Source of the DNA: Nocardia sp. NRRL S-836
GTDB taxonomy: Bacteria; Actinomycetota; Actinomycetes; Mycobacteriales; Pseudonocardiaceae
Assembly (NCBI RefSeq): GCF_001279525.1
Contig: NZ_LGDY01000047.1
Span: forward strand, 1-64,000
Direction: 5' to 3'
DNA length: 64,000 bases
The notes beneath the pieces were generated by a model. It made no database searches. It had not been told where the DNA came from and saw nothing but the letters and a program-made list of their open reading frames with translations. Of this stretch, positions 17,481 to 26,571 are shown piece by piece. The translations under genes and the position numbers were made by a program. Each line of letters opens with the position of its first letter. Positions within the stretch are counted from its first letter, which is position 1.

Positions 17481-18005
17481 GCCGATCGCCGACCTGATGA
17501 GGCTGTTGGCGCCGTCGCAGTCCAGCACGTAGTCCGCGTGGGTCGTCTCCCGCGCACCGGTGCCGCGGTCGGTCACTTCGACCTGTACGCCGGTCCTGTC
17601 CTGCCGGATACCGGTGACCTCGGTGTTGCCGCGCAGGGTGACCGCGTCGATCGTCGCCAGGTGGGCACGGAGCAGGTGTTCCAGGTCGGGCTGGTCGAAC
17701 ATGTTCGCCTCCGGGTAGCCGTAGCGCCCGGCGCACGGGGACCGGTGGAACTCGGCCAGCACCCGCAGGTCCGGGTCGAGCAGCCGCAGCCCGTGGCAGG
17801 GCCACGAGATGGCGGCGAACTCCCCGGCCAGCCCGAGGCGCCCGGGGATGCGGTGCACCTCGTCGTCCAGGTGCACCGCACGGGGCTGCGGGTAGACCGA
17901 CGCCCACCGCTCGAGCACCAGGCACTCGACACTGTGTCGGCCGAGCAGCGCCGCGGCGGTCAGCCCGGTCGGGCCCGCGCCGACGATGACGACGGGCACC
18001 TTCAC
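17478..18005 (-). pseudogene. FAD-dependent aromatic monooxygenase, 3' part lost to an IS
   Basis: The minus-strand reading from the start at 18005 has the FAD-binding GAGPTGLTAA loop, the LVLERW ribose-binding strand and the DG motif in YVLDCDGANSLIRSAIG, matching the first ~175 residues of class A flavin monooxygenases of the MhpA/PheA type (normally ~500 residues). After IGVGSP the frame is IS5-type transposase sequence. The start overlaps the DoxX stop. As a truncated enzyme lacking the GD motif and substrate domain it should be inactive. Confidence 0.75.
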
Positions 18006-18352
18006 GGCGACACCCCGAGGGCCACGAGGTAGCCGGCGACGAGCGCCGCGCAGACCAGCGCCGGCACGAGGTCGCGGCCTCGGTCCCGGTTGCGCACGTG
18101 CGTGATAAGGGCGCCCGCGAGCAGGAGGAGCAGGCCGACACCGGCCAGGAAGCCGAGCACCGGCACGACCAAGCCGAGCAGGAGCCCGGCGGCTCCAGCA
18201 ATCTCCAGCGCGCCGATGACGCGGTAGGCGCCGACGGAGAACCCGGCGTGCGTAGCACGTTCCCGCATGGGCGCAAGCGCGAACAGCTTGGCCGCGCCGA
18301 AGAGGAGGAAGACGAACGCCACGAGGACGGCCAGCACGGTCAAGGCGGTCAT
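18002..18352 (-). CDS. DoxX-family membrane protein
   Basis: 116 residues with four hydrophobic segments (LTVLAVLVAFVFLLFGAAKL at the N-terminus, GALEIAGAAGLLLGLVVP, FLAGVGLLLLLAGALI, LVCAALVAGYLVAL). The FGAAKLFAL and GALEIAGAAGLL patterns are typical of DoxX/DoxD-like proteins, small inner-membrane components often found in oxidative catabolic operons. AAGGAAA precedes the ATG at 18352, and the start overlaps the previous gene's stop by 3-4 bases, so it is translationally coupled within the operon. Confidence 0.8.
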   Translation of the reverse strand: MTALTVLAVLVAFVFLLFGAAKLFALAPMRERATHAGFSVGAYRVIGALEIAGAAGLLLGLVVPVLGFLAGVGLLLLLAGALITHVRNRDRGRDLVPALVCAALVAGYLVALGVSP

Positions 18353-18597
18353 GAGTTTCCTTGGAATGTCAGGCGGAAGGGAACGGTGTAGCGGGAAAGG
18401 GTGGCTGTCACCCTTGTTTTGTCCACTTCGGACATGAGCGTGACGATGGCGACCACGGTTCCGTCTTCGATCACCGCGTCGACGGTCACCCCGTTGAACG
18501 GGGCGAGCGCCTCGGCGATCGCTCGGCGGGTGGCGTCGGCGCGCAGGGTGAGCTTGTAGGGCTTGCCGATATCGGTCACGGGCAGCGCGTCGAGCAC
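18349..18597 (-). CDS. small protein of unknown function
   Basis: 82 residues from a GTG start, in the same frame as the preceding FAA-hydrolase gene and beginning shortly after its stop. It contains alternating strands and helices (KPYKLTLRADATRRAIAEAL, VDAVIEDGTVVAIVTL) but no family I recognise. The overlap with the DoxX start and the tight spacing support it being translated as part of the operon. An alternative start at the overlapping ATG at 18622 is in another frame and gives an arginine-rich, unlikely product. Confidence 0.55.
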   Translation of the reverse strand: MLDALPVTDIGKPYKLTLRADATRRAIAEALAPFNGVTVDAVIEDGTVVAIVTLMSEVDKTRVTATLSRYTVPFRLTFQGNS

Positions 18598-18618
18598 GGT
18601 GATGGCCTTCGGCGTCGG

Positions 18619-19553
18619 TCATCGCTGGTACCGCACGACCGTGCGCTGGGTGCCGAGATCGAGGGCGCCGTCGTCGGTGGTGACCGTCGCTTCGACGACG
18701 TCGCCATCGGCCAGGTACTTCGGGTTTTTCGCCTGGCGCTTAAAGAACAGCTTCCACTTCAGTGCCGGCGGCAGCAGCGCGGCGATCTTCTCGAAGACCT
18801 TCGGCGGTGCGGACAGCGCGGTGCCGGCCGGGGTCCCGGTCAGCACCAGATCGCCGGGATCCAGCCGCTGGAACCGCGTCAAGGACCGCAGGGCTTCGAG
18901 CGGACGGTAGATCATGTCCTCGCCTACCACCGAGTTCTGGCGCACCGAACCGTTGACCGAAAGCCGCAGCCGAAGGTCGGCGAACCGCTTCAGCTCGTCG
19001 GCGTCCAGGAGCACGAGGGCAGGCCCGACCGGGGTGAACGTCGGGTACGACTTGGCCTCGTAGAACTGGGTCTGGGGCAACTGGATGTCGCGGGCTGACA
19101 CGTCATTGGTCACCACCAGACCCGCGACGTACTCGCCCACGGTGGCGATCTCGCTGCCGACCGGGATCTCGCGGCCGATGACCAGCCCGATCTCCACCTC
19201 GTAGTCGAGCAGCGTCACGTGCGCCGGCCGGACGACGTCATCGAACGGGCCGCTGATCGCCCCGGACGCCTTGCGGAAGAACGTCAACGGCACGGTCTTC
19301 GGATCCATCCCGGCATCGGTGACGTGCGAGGCGAAGTTGGTCATCTGGGCGACCACGCGGCAGGGCGCGGTGACCGGGGAGACCAGGTCGAGCGAGGCCA
19401 CCGGCACGGTGTCCGAGGAGCTGGCCGCGGCGGTGATCGCCGTACGGTCATCGAGCAGGTCGGCGGTGGTCGTCGCGGCCGTGGGAATCTTCGCCGCCCC
19501 GACGGGGTGGCGGCGTACCAGGCGTCGGCGGTACGCAGGACGGTCAGGCTCAT
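18619..19553 (-). pseudogene. fumarylacetoacetate-hydrolase-family enzyme, frameshifted near the 5' end
   Basis: The main reading (to ~19500) has the FAH signatures: TNFASHVTDAGMD, DYEVEIGLVIGRE with the metal-binding acidic residues, VTNDVSARDIQ, and DLVLTGTPAGTAL. Members cleave or hydrate C-C bonds of acylpyruvates and 2-hydroxyalkadienoates in aromatic degradation. The natural N-terminus is in a different frame from the ATG at 19553 (MSLTVLRTADAWYAATPSG); joining needs one extra base in the run CGGGGCGGCG near 19505. The ATG overlaps the stop of the upstream VOC gene (ATGA). A product starting inside the main frame (~19407) would lack the first ~50 residues. Confidence 0.75.
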
Positions 19554-20600
19554 GAGCGAATCACTTTCAGCAGGTCCAGCAAGCGACGGGCGTCGAATTC
19601 GTTGTCTTCGCGCAGCGCGGAGAACACCGCACGTAGTTCGCGTAGGGACTCCTTGCTGGGCTTGACGTCGAGGAAATCGGCGGTGGCGGGCGGCCCCCAC
19701 TGGGCCAGCCCGGAGGCGGTCAACGGCGCCCAGCCGGGTTCCAGGGTGTTGTCGAACAGGTCGCCGTCGCTGAAGTGCTCGACCAGGAACCCGTCCGGAT
19801 CACGCCAGTAGTCGAACAGCTGGCTGCCCTCGACGTGCCGCCCGATGCCCCACGAGTGGTGGTAGCGGTGCTCGCGCAGGTACTCCCCGCCCGCGGCCAG
19901 CGCGTCGAGGTCGGCGACCTGGTAAGCCGAGTGCACGTACCGGTTGGCCGGGCCGAGCACCATGGCCAACGTGTGCCGGTGCAACCGGGGTGGCACCCCG
20001 GTCGCATCGGATGAAGCTCATCACCGGTCCGCGCTCGCGCTGCCCCGGGTAGTACATGAAGTCGCTGACGATTAGGCCCAGGTATTCCAGGTATCAGTCC
20101 AGCGCCTCGCGGTAGCGGGTCGTCTGCAGCACAACGTGCCCGAGCCGCTGCGCCAGCGCCGGGGCCCGAGGCGGGCGTTGCGTGGCGTTGACTCGCCGGA
20201 CCTCGTGGCCGAGGTTGAGCACGTGCGGGTCCTGCGGCGGCAGGGCGGGCAGCTCGTGGGTGTCCGAGACGACCCGGACGCGCAGGCCGCTCGGGTCGGG
20301 CAGGTCGACGACGACACCGCCCAGTGTGTCGGGCAGCCTGGCGACCGGCCGTCCGGTGGCTTCCGCCAGCCGCAGGACGTCGCCTGGGGTCGCGGCCAGG
20401 AACGCCGGCCCGAGGAATTTCGACCGAGGACCTTGCGGATGAGCACGCACGGCGCGCCGGCATCGGTGCCCCGCAGCTGCAGCTCGTGCCTGGTGCTGAG
20501 CACGGTCGTGAACCCGAAGGCCCTCCGCTGCGAAGCCCTCGACCACATCCCGATCTTGGAGAGGCCCATGTGCGTCAAGTCCTCACAACCTACGAAGACC
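19550..20600 (-). pseudogene. extradiol-type VOC dioxygenase, multiply broken
   Basis: Pieces of one type I extradiol dioxygenase of the vicinal-oxygen-chelate fold lie in order on the minus strand in different frames. First comes FGFTTVLSTRHELQLRGTDA (~20510), then FLGPAFLAATPGDVLRLAEA to GHVVLQTTRYREALD, interrupted by a TGA at about 20094-20096 where Trp is expected before YLEYLGL. Next is SDFMYYPGQRERGPVMSFIR, and after a shift near 20010 TLAMVLGPANRYVHSAYQV to GRHVEGSQLFDYWRDPDGFL and VEHFSDGDLFD, with the metal-ligand His/Glu pattern. At least two frameshifts and one nonsense codon make it non-functional as read. Confidence 0.8.
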
Positions 20601-20751
20601 ACCACAACAGACACCGGCCTATACCCAGCCCGTGACCAACTACCACCCGAAGCTCAGCAGCACCCTCACTGCGGCACACGACCTTGATACCCACAGCCTG
20701 CACCGGTGAACGGCTACCGGGCCTGGTTTGGTGGCAGCAGGGCCGGCTTCC

Positions 20752-22275
20752 TCATCGTCGCTCTTGGTGGTCTTTCCCTTGGACCGTGGTTGAGTGTGCG
20801 GTTTCGTTCATCGGAGCACCGACAGCAGCGGGCGTACCGAACCAGCGGTCGGCGACTCGCTCGAACTGCCCAGGCTCGCCGGCCCAGGCCACGACGCCGT
20901 CTGGCCGGACCAGCACGGCGTCGAGCCCGAGGTCGTCCTGAGCTTTCCCCGCCACATGAAGGATTCGGCCCTTCCACCCCCGCGCGATACCTTCCAGCTC
21001 ACCGCGGAAGTCGAGCAGAACACCCTGCCCTTCGACGAGCAGCTCTCCCAGGCGAGTGCCGTCCTCTAGTCGGAAATCCGGGGTGTTCCGGCCGACCAGC
21101 GAATGATCGCGGCCCAGGTCGTACCGGTTCGACAGTCCGGACGTCTGCTCGAACACGTGGGTCGTCCCGTCGCCGGTCTCGAGCAAGGCACGGATCAGCT
21201 TCTGCAAGGCCGGGGCGTGCGAGCCTGGCCGCATGACTGCAACCTGGGCCCGCGACCAGTCGAGCACGCGCGCGCCGACCGGGTGGCGTTCGCCGGTATA
21301 GGTGTCCAGGAGGCCTTCCGGGGCGTGCCCGTGCACGGTCGCGGCCAGCTTCCACCCGAGGTTCATCGCGTCGCCGATGCCCAGGTTGAGTCCTTGCCCG
21401 CCGAGTGGCAAGTGGATGTGCGCGGCGTCGCCGGCGAGCAGCACCCGCCCCTGCCGGTAGGTGGTCGTCTGCATCGCGCGGTCGGTGAAGCTGGAGGCCC
21501 GGTGGACCTCGCTCAGCGTCACGTCGGTGCCGGAGACCCAGCGCAGTACCTCCTGCAGGTGTTCGCGTGTCGGCGGTTGCGAGCGGTCGAACACGCCGCC
21601 GTCGAAGTCCATGATGCCGATGTGTCCCTCGATCGGCGTCCGCAGGTACATCCCCCGCGGCGTCAGGGTGAAGCCGCCGTTCAGCTTCTCCGGGTCAGCG
21701 ATCGTGGTGAGAGCGGAGTAACCGGTCAGCTGCGGCCTTGTGCCGACGAACTCGAAACCCCCCAGACTACGCACCGCGCTGCGGCCGCCGTCACAACCGA
21801 CGAGCCAGCGAGCCGGGTAGACCTGCTCGCCCGCTCTCGCTTGCACGCCTTCGTCGTCCTGCACGACGGCGTCGACCACCACGCCACGCGCGATCCGCAC
21901 GCCGAGTGAGGAGGCCCGCTCGGACAGGACCGCCTCGACCGCTTCGAGGCTCGTCATCACCCCCTCCAGCGCCGGGCTGGGCAACGTGGCGACGTCGACC
22001 TTCGCCGGATCGAGCGTCATGCCGGCGAAATGGCTCAGGTTGCGCGGAGAGGTGTGCGGATCGTCGGGGACGCCCAAGGCGGATAGCAGGCCCCGGCGGT
22101 AGAACGCCTCGACGGATCCCGCGTTCAGGCCGCGCATCCCGAGGGGGAGTGCCTTCCAGGCGGTGCGCGGGTCCGGCTCCCGTTCGAGCACCAGCACCTT
22201 GCAGCCGGCAAGACCGAGCTCACAAGCCAGGAACAGGCCCACCGGGCCACCGCCCACGATCACAACGTCACGCAT
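20752..22275 (-). CDS. FAD-dependent aromatic hydroxylase (class A flavin monooxygenase)
   Basis: 507 residues, full length. N-terminal FAD loop GGGPVGLFLACEL at ~8-20, DG motif in WLVGCDGGRSAVRSLGG at ~160, GD motif LLAGDAAHIHLPLGGQGLN at ~285, and a C-terminal thioredoxin-like domain as in the PgaE/MhpA-type hydroxylases of polyketides and phenols. It uses NAD(P)H and O2 to hydroxylate an aromatic substrate. ATG at 22275 follows AGGAGCTCTCG. It is the only apparently intact enzyme of the aromatic set between 17.4 and 22.3 kb; the downstream partners are frameshifted. Confidence 0.85.
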   Translation of the reverse strand: MRDVVIVGGGPVGLFLACELGLAGCKVLVLEREPDPRTAWKALPLGMRGLNAGSVEAFYRRGLLSALGVPDDPHTSPRNLSHFAGMTLDPAKVDVATLPSPALEGVMTSLEAVEAVLSERASSLGVRIARGVVVDAVVQDDEGVQARAGEQVYPARWLVGCDGGRSAVRSLGGFEFVGTRPQLTGYSALTTIADPEKLNGGFTLTPRGMYLRTPIEGHIGIMDFDGGVFDRSQPPTREHLQEVLRWVSGTDVTLSEVHRASSFTDRAMQTTTYRQGRVLLAGDAAHIHLPLGGQGLNLGIGDAMNLGWKLAATVHGHAPEGLLDTYTGERHPVGARVLDWSRAQVAVMRPGSHAPALQKLIRALLETGDGTTHVFEQTSGLSNRYDLGRDHSLVGRNTPDFRLEDGTRLGELLVEGQGVLLDFRGELEGIARGWKGRILHVAGKAQDDLGLDAVLVRPDGVVAWAGEPGQFERVADRWFGTPAAVGAPMNETAHSTTVQGKDHQERR

Positions 22276-22287
22276 GCGAGAGCTCCT

Positions 22288-23086
22288 TCAGTTGAACAGC
22301 GACAGGTCGATGGAGTCGGCGAGGGCCTGGTAGCCGACGTCATTGCTGTGCAGGTGGTCGCCCGCGTGCAGGTCGTCCCGGATCCGGCTCGGCCGTGCCG
22401 GGTCACGCCACACGGCGTCGAAGTCGAGCACCGCGACGACGGCACCGCTGGTCCGGATCCAATCGTTGACCGCTTGGCTCGCGGCATCGCCTTCCGGGCT
22501 GAAGACGTCGTCACCCTCGTACGGCGCCATCGTGGCGGCGCAGATTTCGCCCCGCGGTCTTGCGCTCGGGCGATCATCTGCAGGTGACCCGAGATGACGT
22601 CCTCCACCGTCACGGGATCGCCTGGGGACATCGCGAGGAACTCGGCGAGCGGCCCGTCGTCGCGCGGAACGAAGCAGACGGCGAGGTCGTTGCCGCCGAT
22701 GAACACCACGTGGGTGAGGAATGTGGGTTCCCGGAGGGCATCGTGATCATGACTACGTTCGCTCTGCTCGCCGCCACGATGTGGGCCCGGATGACCTCGA
22801 CCGGATCCAGCGCCCACCAGCAGGCTGCGGATACCCGGCACTCATGGGCGAGCACGTCCTCCAAAGTCGGCAGGTCGTCGACAGCAGTCTGCAGGTCGCT
22901 CTTACCGTAAGCCGGTCCACCGGATGCCGGGGTGCTGGACACCGCGATGTCGGATATCGCGGCACCGGCTCCGTTCTGCCCCGTGTTCGTCGGCGTGCAC
23001 GCGCTGACGGCGACCAGCGCACCGATCACTGTGGCGCCGATCAGGGCCTGCTTACCCGTGGCACGACCGGTGATCGTGTTCTTCAT
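22288..23086 (-). pseudogene. secreted SGNH-hydrolase-like lipoprotein, frameshifted
   Basis: The ATG at 23086 has a good GGAGGAACGAC site and begins a lipoprotein signal (IGATVIGALVAVSAC, lipobox VSAC). The N-terminal frame runs to ~22740, another frame carries block III (VVFIGGNDLAVCFVP), and after a one-base loss near 22535 a third frame gives MAPYEGDDVFSPEG and the block V Asp-His region DDLHAGDHLHSNDVGYQ. The GDS block I expected near the start is not visible, so a segment may also be missing. As read, no single protein can be made. Confidence 0.7.
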
Positions 23087-23260
23087 GTCGTTCCTCCTGC
23101 TAGATCATGAGGTCGAAGACCGACGAGGAAATGCCCGTGCCCCGGCTTTCGGGAATGGGAGACGGTGAGGTCTCCGGAGTGATGTGGATGTCGCGAGCCA
23201 CACCAGGCCCGGAGGCCTCACCCGGTTCAAGACCGCGTCTTGTTCCCGCCTGTTGTGTAG

Positions 23261-24175
23261 TCAGCGGATGGTCTTCAGCACGTCGTCGACCGCGTCGGTG
23301 ATGATGTCCGGGCGTTCGGTGACGATGCCCTCGTGCGAGGTGTTCTCGGCGACCACGTGCTTCCGATTCGGTCCGGCCTGCGCGAAGCGGGCCTGGCCGT
23401 CCCGCCAGAGTTCCGCCGCAGCGGGAGAGTCCGCGAACGGGGTCTGGGAGGCGACGATCGCGGTCACCGGCACATCCTTCGGCCAGGACAGCTTGTGGAA
23501 GACGCGGTGGGCAGGGGCGTAGTCGACCATCACGGCGAGCAGTTGGCGGTTCTTCTTGGTCGAGGGCTGCGCCAGCAGCGCGGTTCGCTGTTCTTCCACC
23601 ATCGGGGCGAACGCGGTCAGCATCTCGTCGGTGAAGAAGTCGGGCACGTTCGCGTCGACGAGGACGGCCCCGGACACCCAGCCGGGGTTCTTGGTGACGA
23701 AGTTGGTGGCGACCTCACCCGCGATCGAGTGCGAGACCAGGACGACGTCCTTGGTCACCCCCAACTCCTTGAGACCGGCTTCCAGGTCCGATACCGCGTT
23801 CTCCACCCGCCACGGCCCCGACACCTCCTCGCTCTCGCCCTCGCCTGCCCGGTCGTAGGTGACGACCTTCGAACCGGTGGCCTTCGCCAGCCGCGGCGCC
23901 AGGTCCTTCCAGTACAACGAGCTCAGGCCGCCGCCCGCGTCGAGCACCAGGGCGGGCGACTTGCCATCGATGACGTGGAAGACCAGCTCGTGCTCGGCGT
24001 TGGTCACCTTGCGCGTCTCCGACGCGGCCGGCGTACTCGGCATGGATGTGGAAGCGGTGGCCGACGTACCGCTCGCGTTGGTCGGCGTGGCGCATGCCAC
24101 GAGGGACGCGCTGAGAAGGACCGCGGAAATGGGAGTGATCGCCTTGCGGCGCAGGGAAATCTGCTGTTTGACCAT
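23261..24175 (-). CDS. secreted alpha/beta-hydrolase lipoprotein
   Basis: 304 residues. Signal and lipobox at the N-terminus (AVLLSASLVAC, Cys ~28), a Ser/Thr-rich linker to ~55, then an alpha/beta-hydrolase fold: LDAGGG oxyanion region, YDRAGEGES, nucleophile elbow SHSIAG, and a likely catalytic His in ENTSHEGIV near the C-terminus. Expected to be tethered outside the membrane. It is on the minus strand upstream of the SGNH pseudogene with ~170 bases between, and a separate transcript is possible. Substrate unknown. Confidence 0.8.
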   Translation of the reverse strand: MVKQQISLRRKAITPISAVLLSASLVACATPTNASGTSATASTSMPSTPAASETRKVTNAEHELVFHVIDGKSPALVLDAGGGLSSLYWKDLAPRLAKATGSKVVTYDRAGEGESEEVSGPWRVENAVSDLEAGLKELGVTKDVVLVSHSIAGEVATNFVTKNPGWVSGAVLVDANVPDFFTDEMLTAFAPMVEEQRTALLAQPSTKKNRQLLAVMVDYAPAHRVFHKLSWPKDVPVTAIVASQTPFADSPAAAELWRDGQARFAQAGPNRKHVVAENTSHEGIVTERPDIITDAVDDVLKTIR

Positions 24176-24893
24176 GGCAAAAATCTAGAAGCTCTGCGGC
24201 TTCTCGACGATCCGGCTGACCGGCCGATCCTTATGAGAGTTAACTCCACCCTCGGCGCCGAGGGCTACATGAGGTTGCAGCGGTGCTGCTACCTGTCGTG
24301 CCTTGGAGCCCGCAGTCTTCTGGGCCAGAAAGTAGGGCGGGAGCTACCTCCAGGCATTTGGTGGAGGAGACTCCACTGTGTACACAACTGGTCGCCCTCG
24401 TCCGCGCCGGCGCCCGCTTCGAGAACGGCAAACCCGTCGAACGACCCGACGAACACGCACCACCCACCGCAGCCTGAAAGATCTTCATCCACAGGTTTTG
24501 ACTATTGCTCGCCCGACAACGACACGTGGTTGTGGTCGGTAGTGCTCCCGCACATGCGGGCGGTGCCGTCGTGGTCGGAGCCTGACGGTAACGGTAGCTC
24601 CACTCCAACTCCAATGCGCCGTAGCTTGCGAAGGAAGCAGGCCCCGATCACGTCCTCCCACGCCGCCGCACGCGCAGAGCTCGGAAGAGCAGTCGTAAGG
24701 ACGAGGACGAGCGCGGTCGCCGCGCTTCTCATGGATCGCGCTGTGGAGTACGAAGTCTCGGTGACGCAACGATTCCGTCGATTCGACGTTCGCTTCGACT
24801 CGGACTCGGCGAAGTCGGGGAAACCTCGATCCTCAAGGGCGTCCTGCTCTTCTAAGTTGCAGGCATGTCCTGCGGAAAGCGTTCTCTTCAATC
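24176..24893. other. gene-poor stretch with one unidentified coding tail
   Basis: Between the lipoprotein gene and the next coding region I see only a short plus-strand piece at ~24365-24476 (LCTQLVALVRAGARFENGKP then VERPDEHAPPTAA and a stop) that looks like the true C-terminus of some lost protein, possibly a transposon gene. The remainder shows no supported gene or RNA. Confidence 0.4.
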
Positions 24894-25625
24894 ATGGTTT
24901 TGTCTCTCGCCGCGGTCCTCGCACCAGTCGCCGCAGCGCACGCACCATCCGGATGCGCGCGACACAAGATGCTGTTCTGCGAGGACTTCCAGTCCGTGCC
25001 CCTCGGCGGCGCGACGAGCCTCAGGTGGGGCGTCGACACCAGTCACGGCACCCTCACCGTGGAGAAGGCCGCACGCGGTCAACGGGTTCTGCACGTGCAC
25101 ACCGAACGCAATGGCCGCGCGTTCCTCCGGGTGGAGGACTTCTCGCCTCCTGAAAACAGCTTCTACGGCAGGCTCCGGCTCCGAACCGACGCCTTTCCAC
25201 GCAGGCCCGACTGGGCCCACTACACCCTCGTCGAGGCCACCGGCCAAGGTCCAGAGGTCGTGCGGCCGCTGGGCGGCCGGTACGTACCCACCGCGGCCCG
25301 TGCGCTGTGGGGTGTCGGTGCCGACAGCGGACCGACCGGCGACTGGACGAACTGGCGCGAGTCCGCCCCGTCCCGCGATGACGTCTAGCAGTGCCTCGAG
25401 TGGCGGATGGACGCCACCGACAACCGGATCAACCTCTGGTTCGACGGCGTCCACCAGCCGGACCTGACCGTGTCGACGCACGAGCACGGCGGAAACCCCG
25501 TGGACTTCGTGTTCCCACGCTTCGACTCGGTCAAGTTCGGCTGGCAGCTCTACCAGCCCAACGACGGCGCCTACGACCTCTGGATGGACGACATCGCGCT
25601 GGCGACCATGCGGATCGGGTGTTGA
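24894..25625 (+). pseudogene. secreted Cip1-like polysaccharide-active protein with one amber codon
   Basis: From ATG 24894: a short signal peptide ending near AHA, then a jelly-roll-like protein (LFCEDFQSVPLGG, RVLHVHTERNGRAFLRVED, FYGRLRLRTDAFPRRPDWAH, YTLVEATGQG, WRMDATDNRINLWFDGV, FDSVKFGWQLYQP, DLWMDDIAL). This resembles Cip1/PL-type beta-jelly-roll proteins that bind or cleave polysaccharides. The frame is intact except for TAG at 25386-25388 within DDV-stop-QCLEWRM, where homologs have Trp (TGG to TAG). It is therefore either a fresh pseudogene, a read error, or a truncated 164-residue product. Confidence 0.7.
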
Positions 25626-25629
25626 ACTC

Positions 25630-25880
25630 TCACCACACCGGCCCCAGCTTCGCGACGTAGTCGTTCAACAGACCGGAGATCAGCCTGTGGTCGTTCTGCG
25701 AGAAATGCCAGTCGCGCCCGAGGCGGTCCAGTGCCGGGTCGGCGTAATTCCAGTGGCGCACCCGGCTGTCGGCCCGCTCCTGTGCGACCTGTCAAACCGC
25801 GTCGGCGAACGTTTCCGACGCCTCCGGCACGTTGACTACGATCATCGTGGTCGAGCCGTACCGGGCGCGCAGCTTGTCCG
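25630..25880 (-). pseudogene. SGNH-hydrolase-like C-terminal remnant
   Basis: On the minus strand the frame ending at 25630 reads YGSTTMIVVNVPEASETFAD, a stop, then RVRHWNYADPALDRLGRDWH and FSQNDHRLISGLLNDYVAKL to a final GPVW. The spacing of Asp and His before the last helix and the WNYAD phrase resemble the C-terminal end of secreted SGNH hydrolases. The start is missing and one stop lies inside, so only a fragment remains. Confidence 0.5.
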
Positions 25881-25926
25881 CTGAAGGGGATTCCTGAGGG
25901 ACCCTCCGCCGGAGGAGACGGCCGGC

Positions 25927-26571
25927 TCAGCCCTCGAGGTACGCGAGGACGGCCAGGACACGGCGGTTGTCGTCATCGGACGGTTCGAGGCGGAGTTTGG
26001 TGAAGATGCTGTAGCTGTGTTTGCTCACGGTTTTCTCGGTGACGAGCATTCTGGCCGCGATCGCGGCATTGGAGCGGCCCTGCGCCATCAGGGCGAGGAC
26101 TTCGCGCTCGCGGGGGGACAGCGTGATCAGGTCAGGATCGGCGGAGCGGCGGGTCACCAGTGAGGAGACCACGTCGGGGTCCATGACCGTTCCGCCTGCG
26201 GCGACCTTCCGCACGTCGGAGACGAACTGATCGACGACCATGACCCGGTCCTTGAGCAGATAACCCACCGCCCCGGCGCGGTCCGCCAGCAGTTCCCTCG
26301 CGTAGAACTGCTCGACATACTGCGACAACACCATGACGGGCAGGCCAGGGACCTTCGTTCGCGCGTCGATCACGGCACGCAGGCCCTCGTCGGTGAAGGT
26401 CGGGGGCAGGCGTACGTCCACGATGGCGACGTCAGGCCGGTGTGTGGTCAGTGCCCGCATCAGTGAATCACCGTTGTCGACGGCTTCCACGACCTCGAGA
26501 CCGTTGGCCTCGAAGATCTTGACCAGGCCCTCACGGAGCAGAACGAGATCTTCGGCTATGACGATTCGCAC
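25927..26571 (-). CDS. LuxR/NarL-type response regulator
   Basis: 214 residues. Receiver domain ~1-120 with phospho-acceptor Asp52 in VAIVDVRLPP, conserved Lys in YLLKDRV, and a C-terminal LuxR HTH (LSPREREVLALMAQGRSNAA, IAARMLVTEKTVSKHSYSIF). Its start overlaps the 3' end of the histidine-kinase gene by 16 bp, so kinase and regulator form a co-translated two-component pair. Targets are not visible. Confidence 0.9.
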   Translation of the reverse strand: MRIVIAEDLVLLREGLVKIFEANGLEVVEAVDNGDSLMRALTTHRPDVAIVDVRLPPTFTDEGLRAVIDARTKVPGLPVMVLSQYVEQFYARELLADRAGAVGYLLKDRVMVVDQFVSDVRKVAAGGTVMDPDVVSSLVTRRSADPDLITLSPREREVLALMAQGRSNAAIAARMLVTEKTVSKHSYSIFTKLRLEPSDDDNRRVLAVLAYLEG

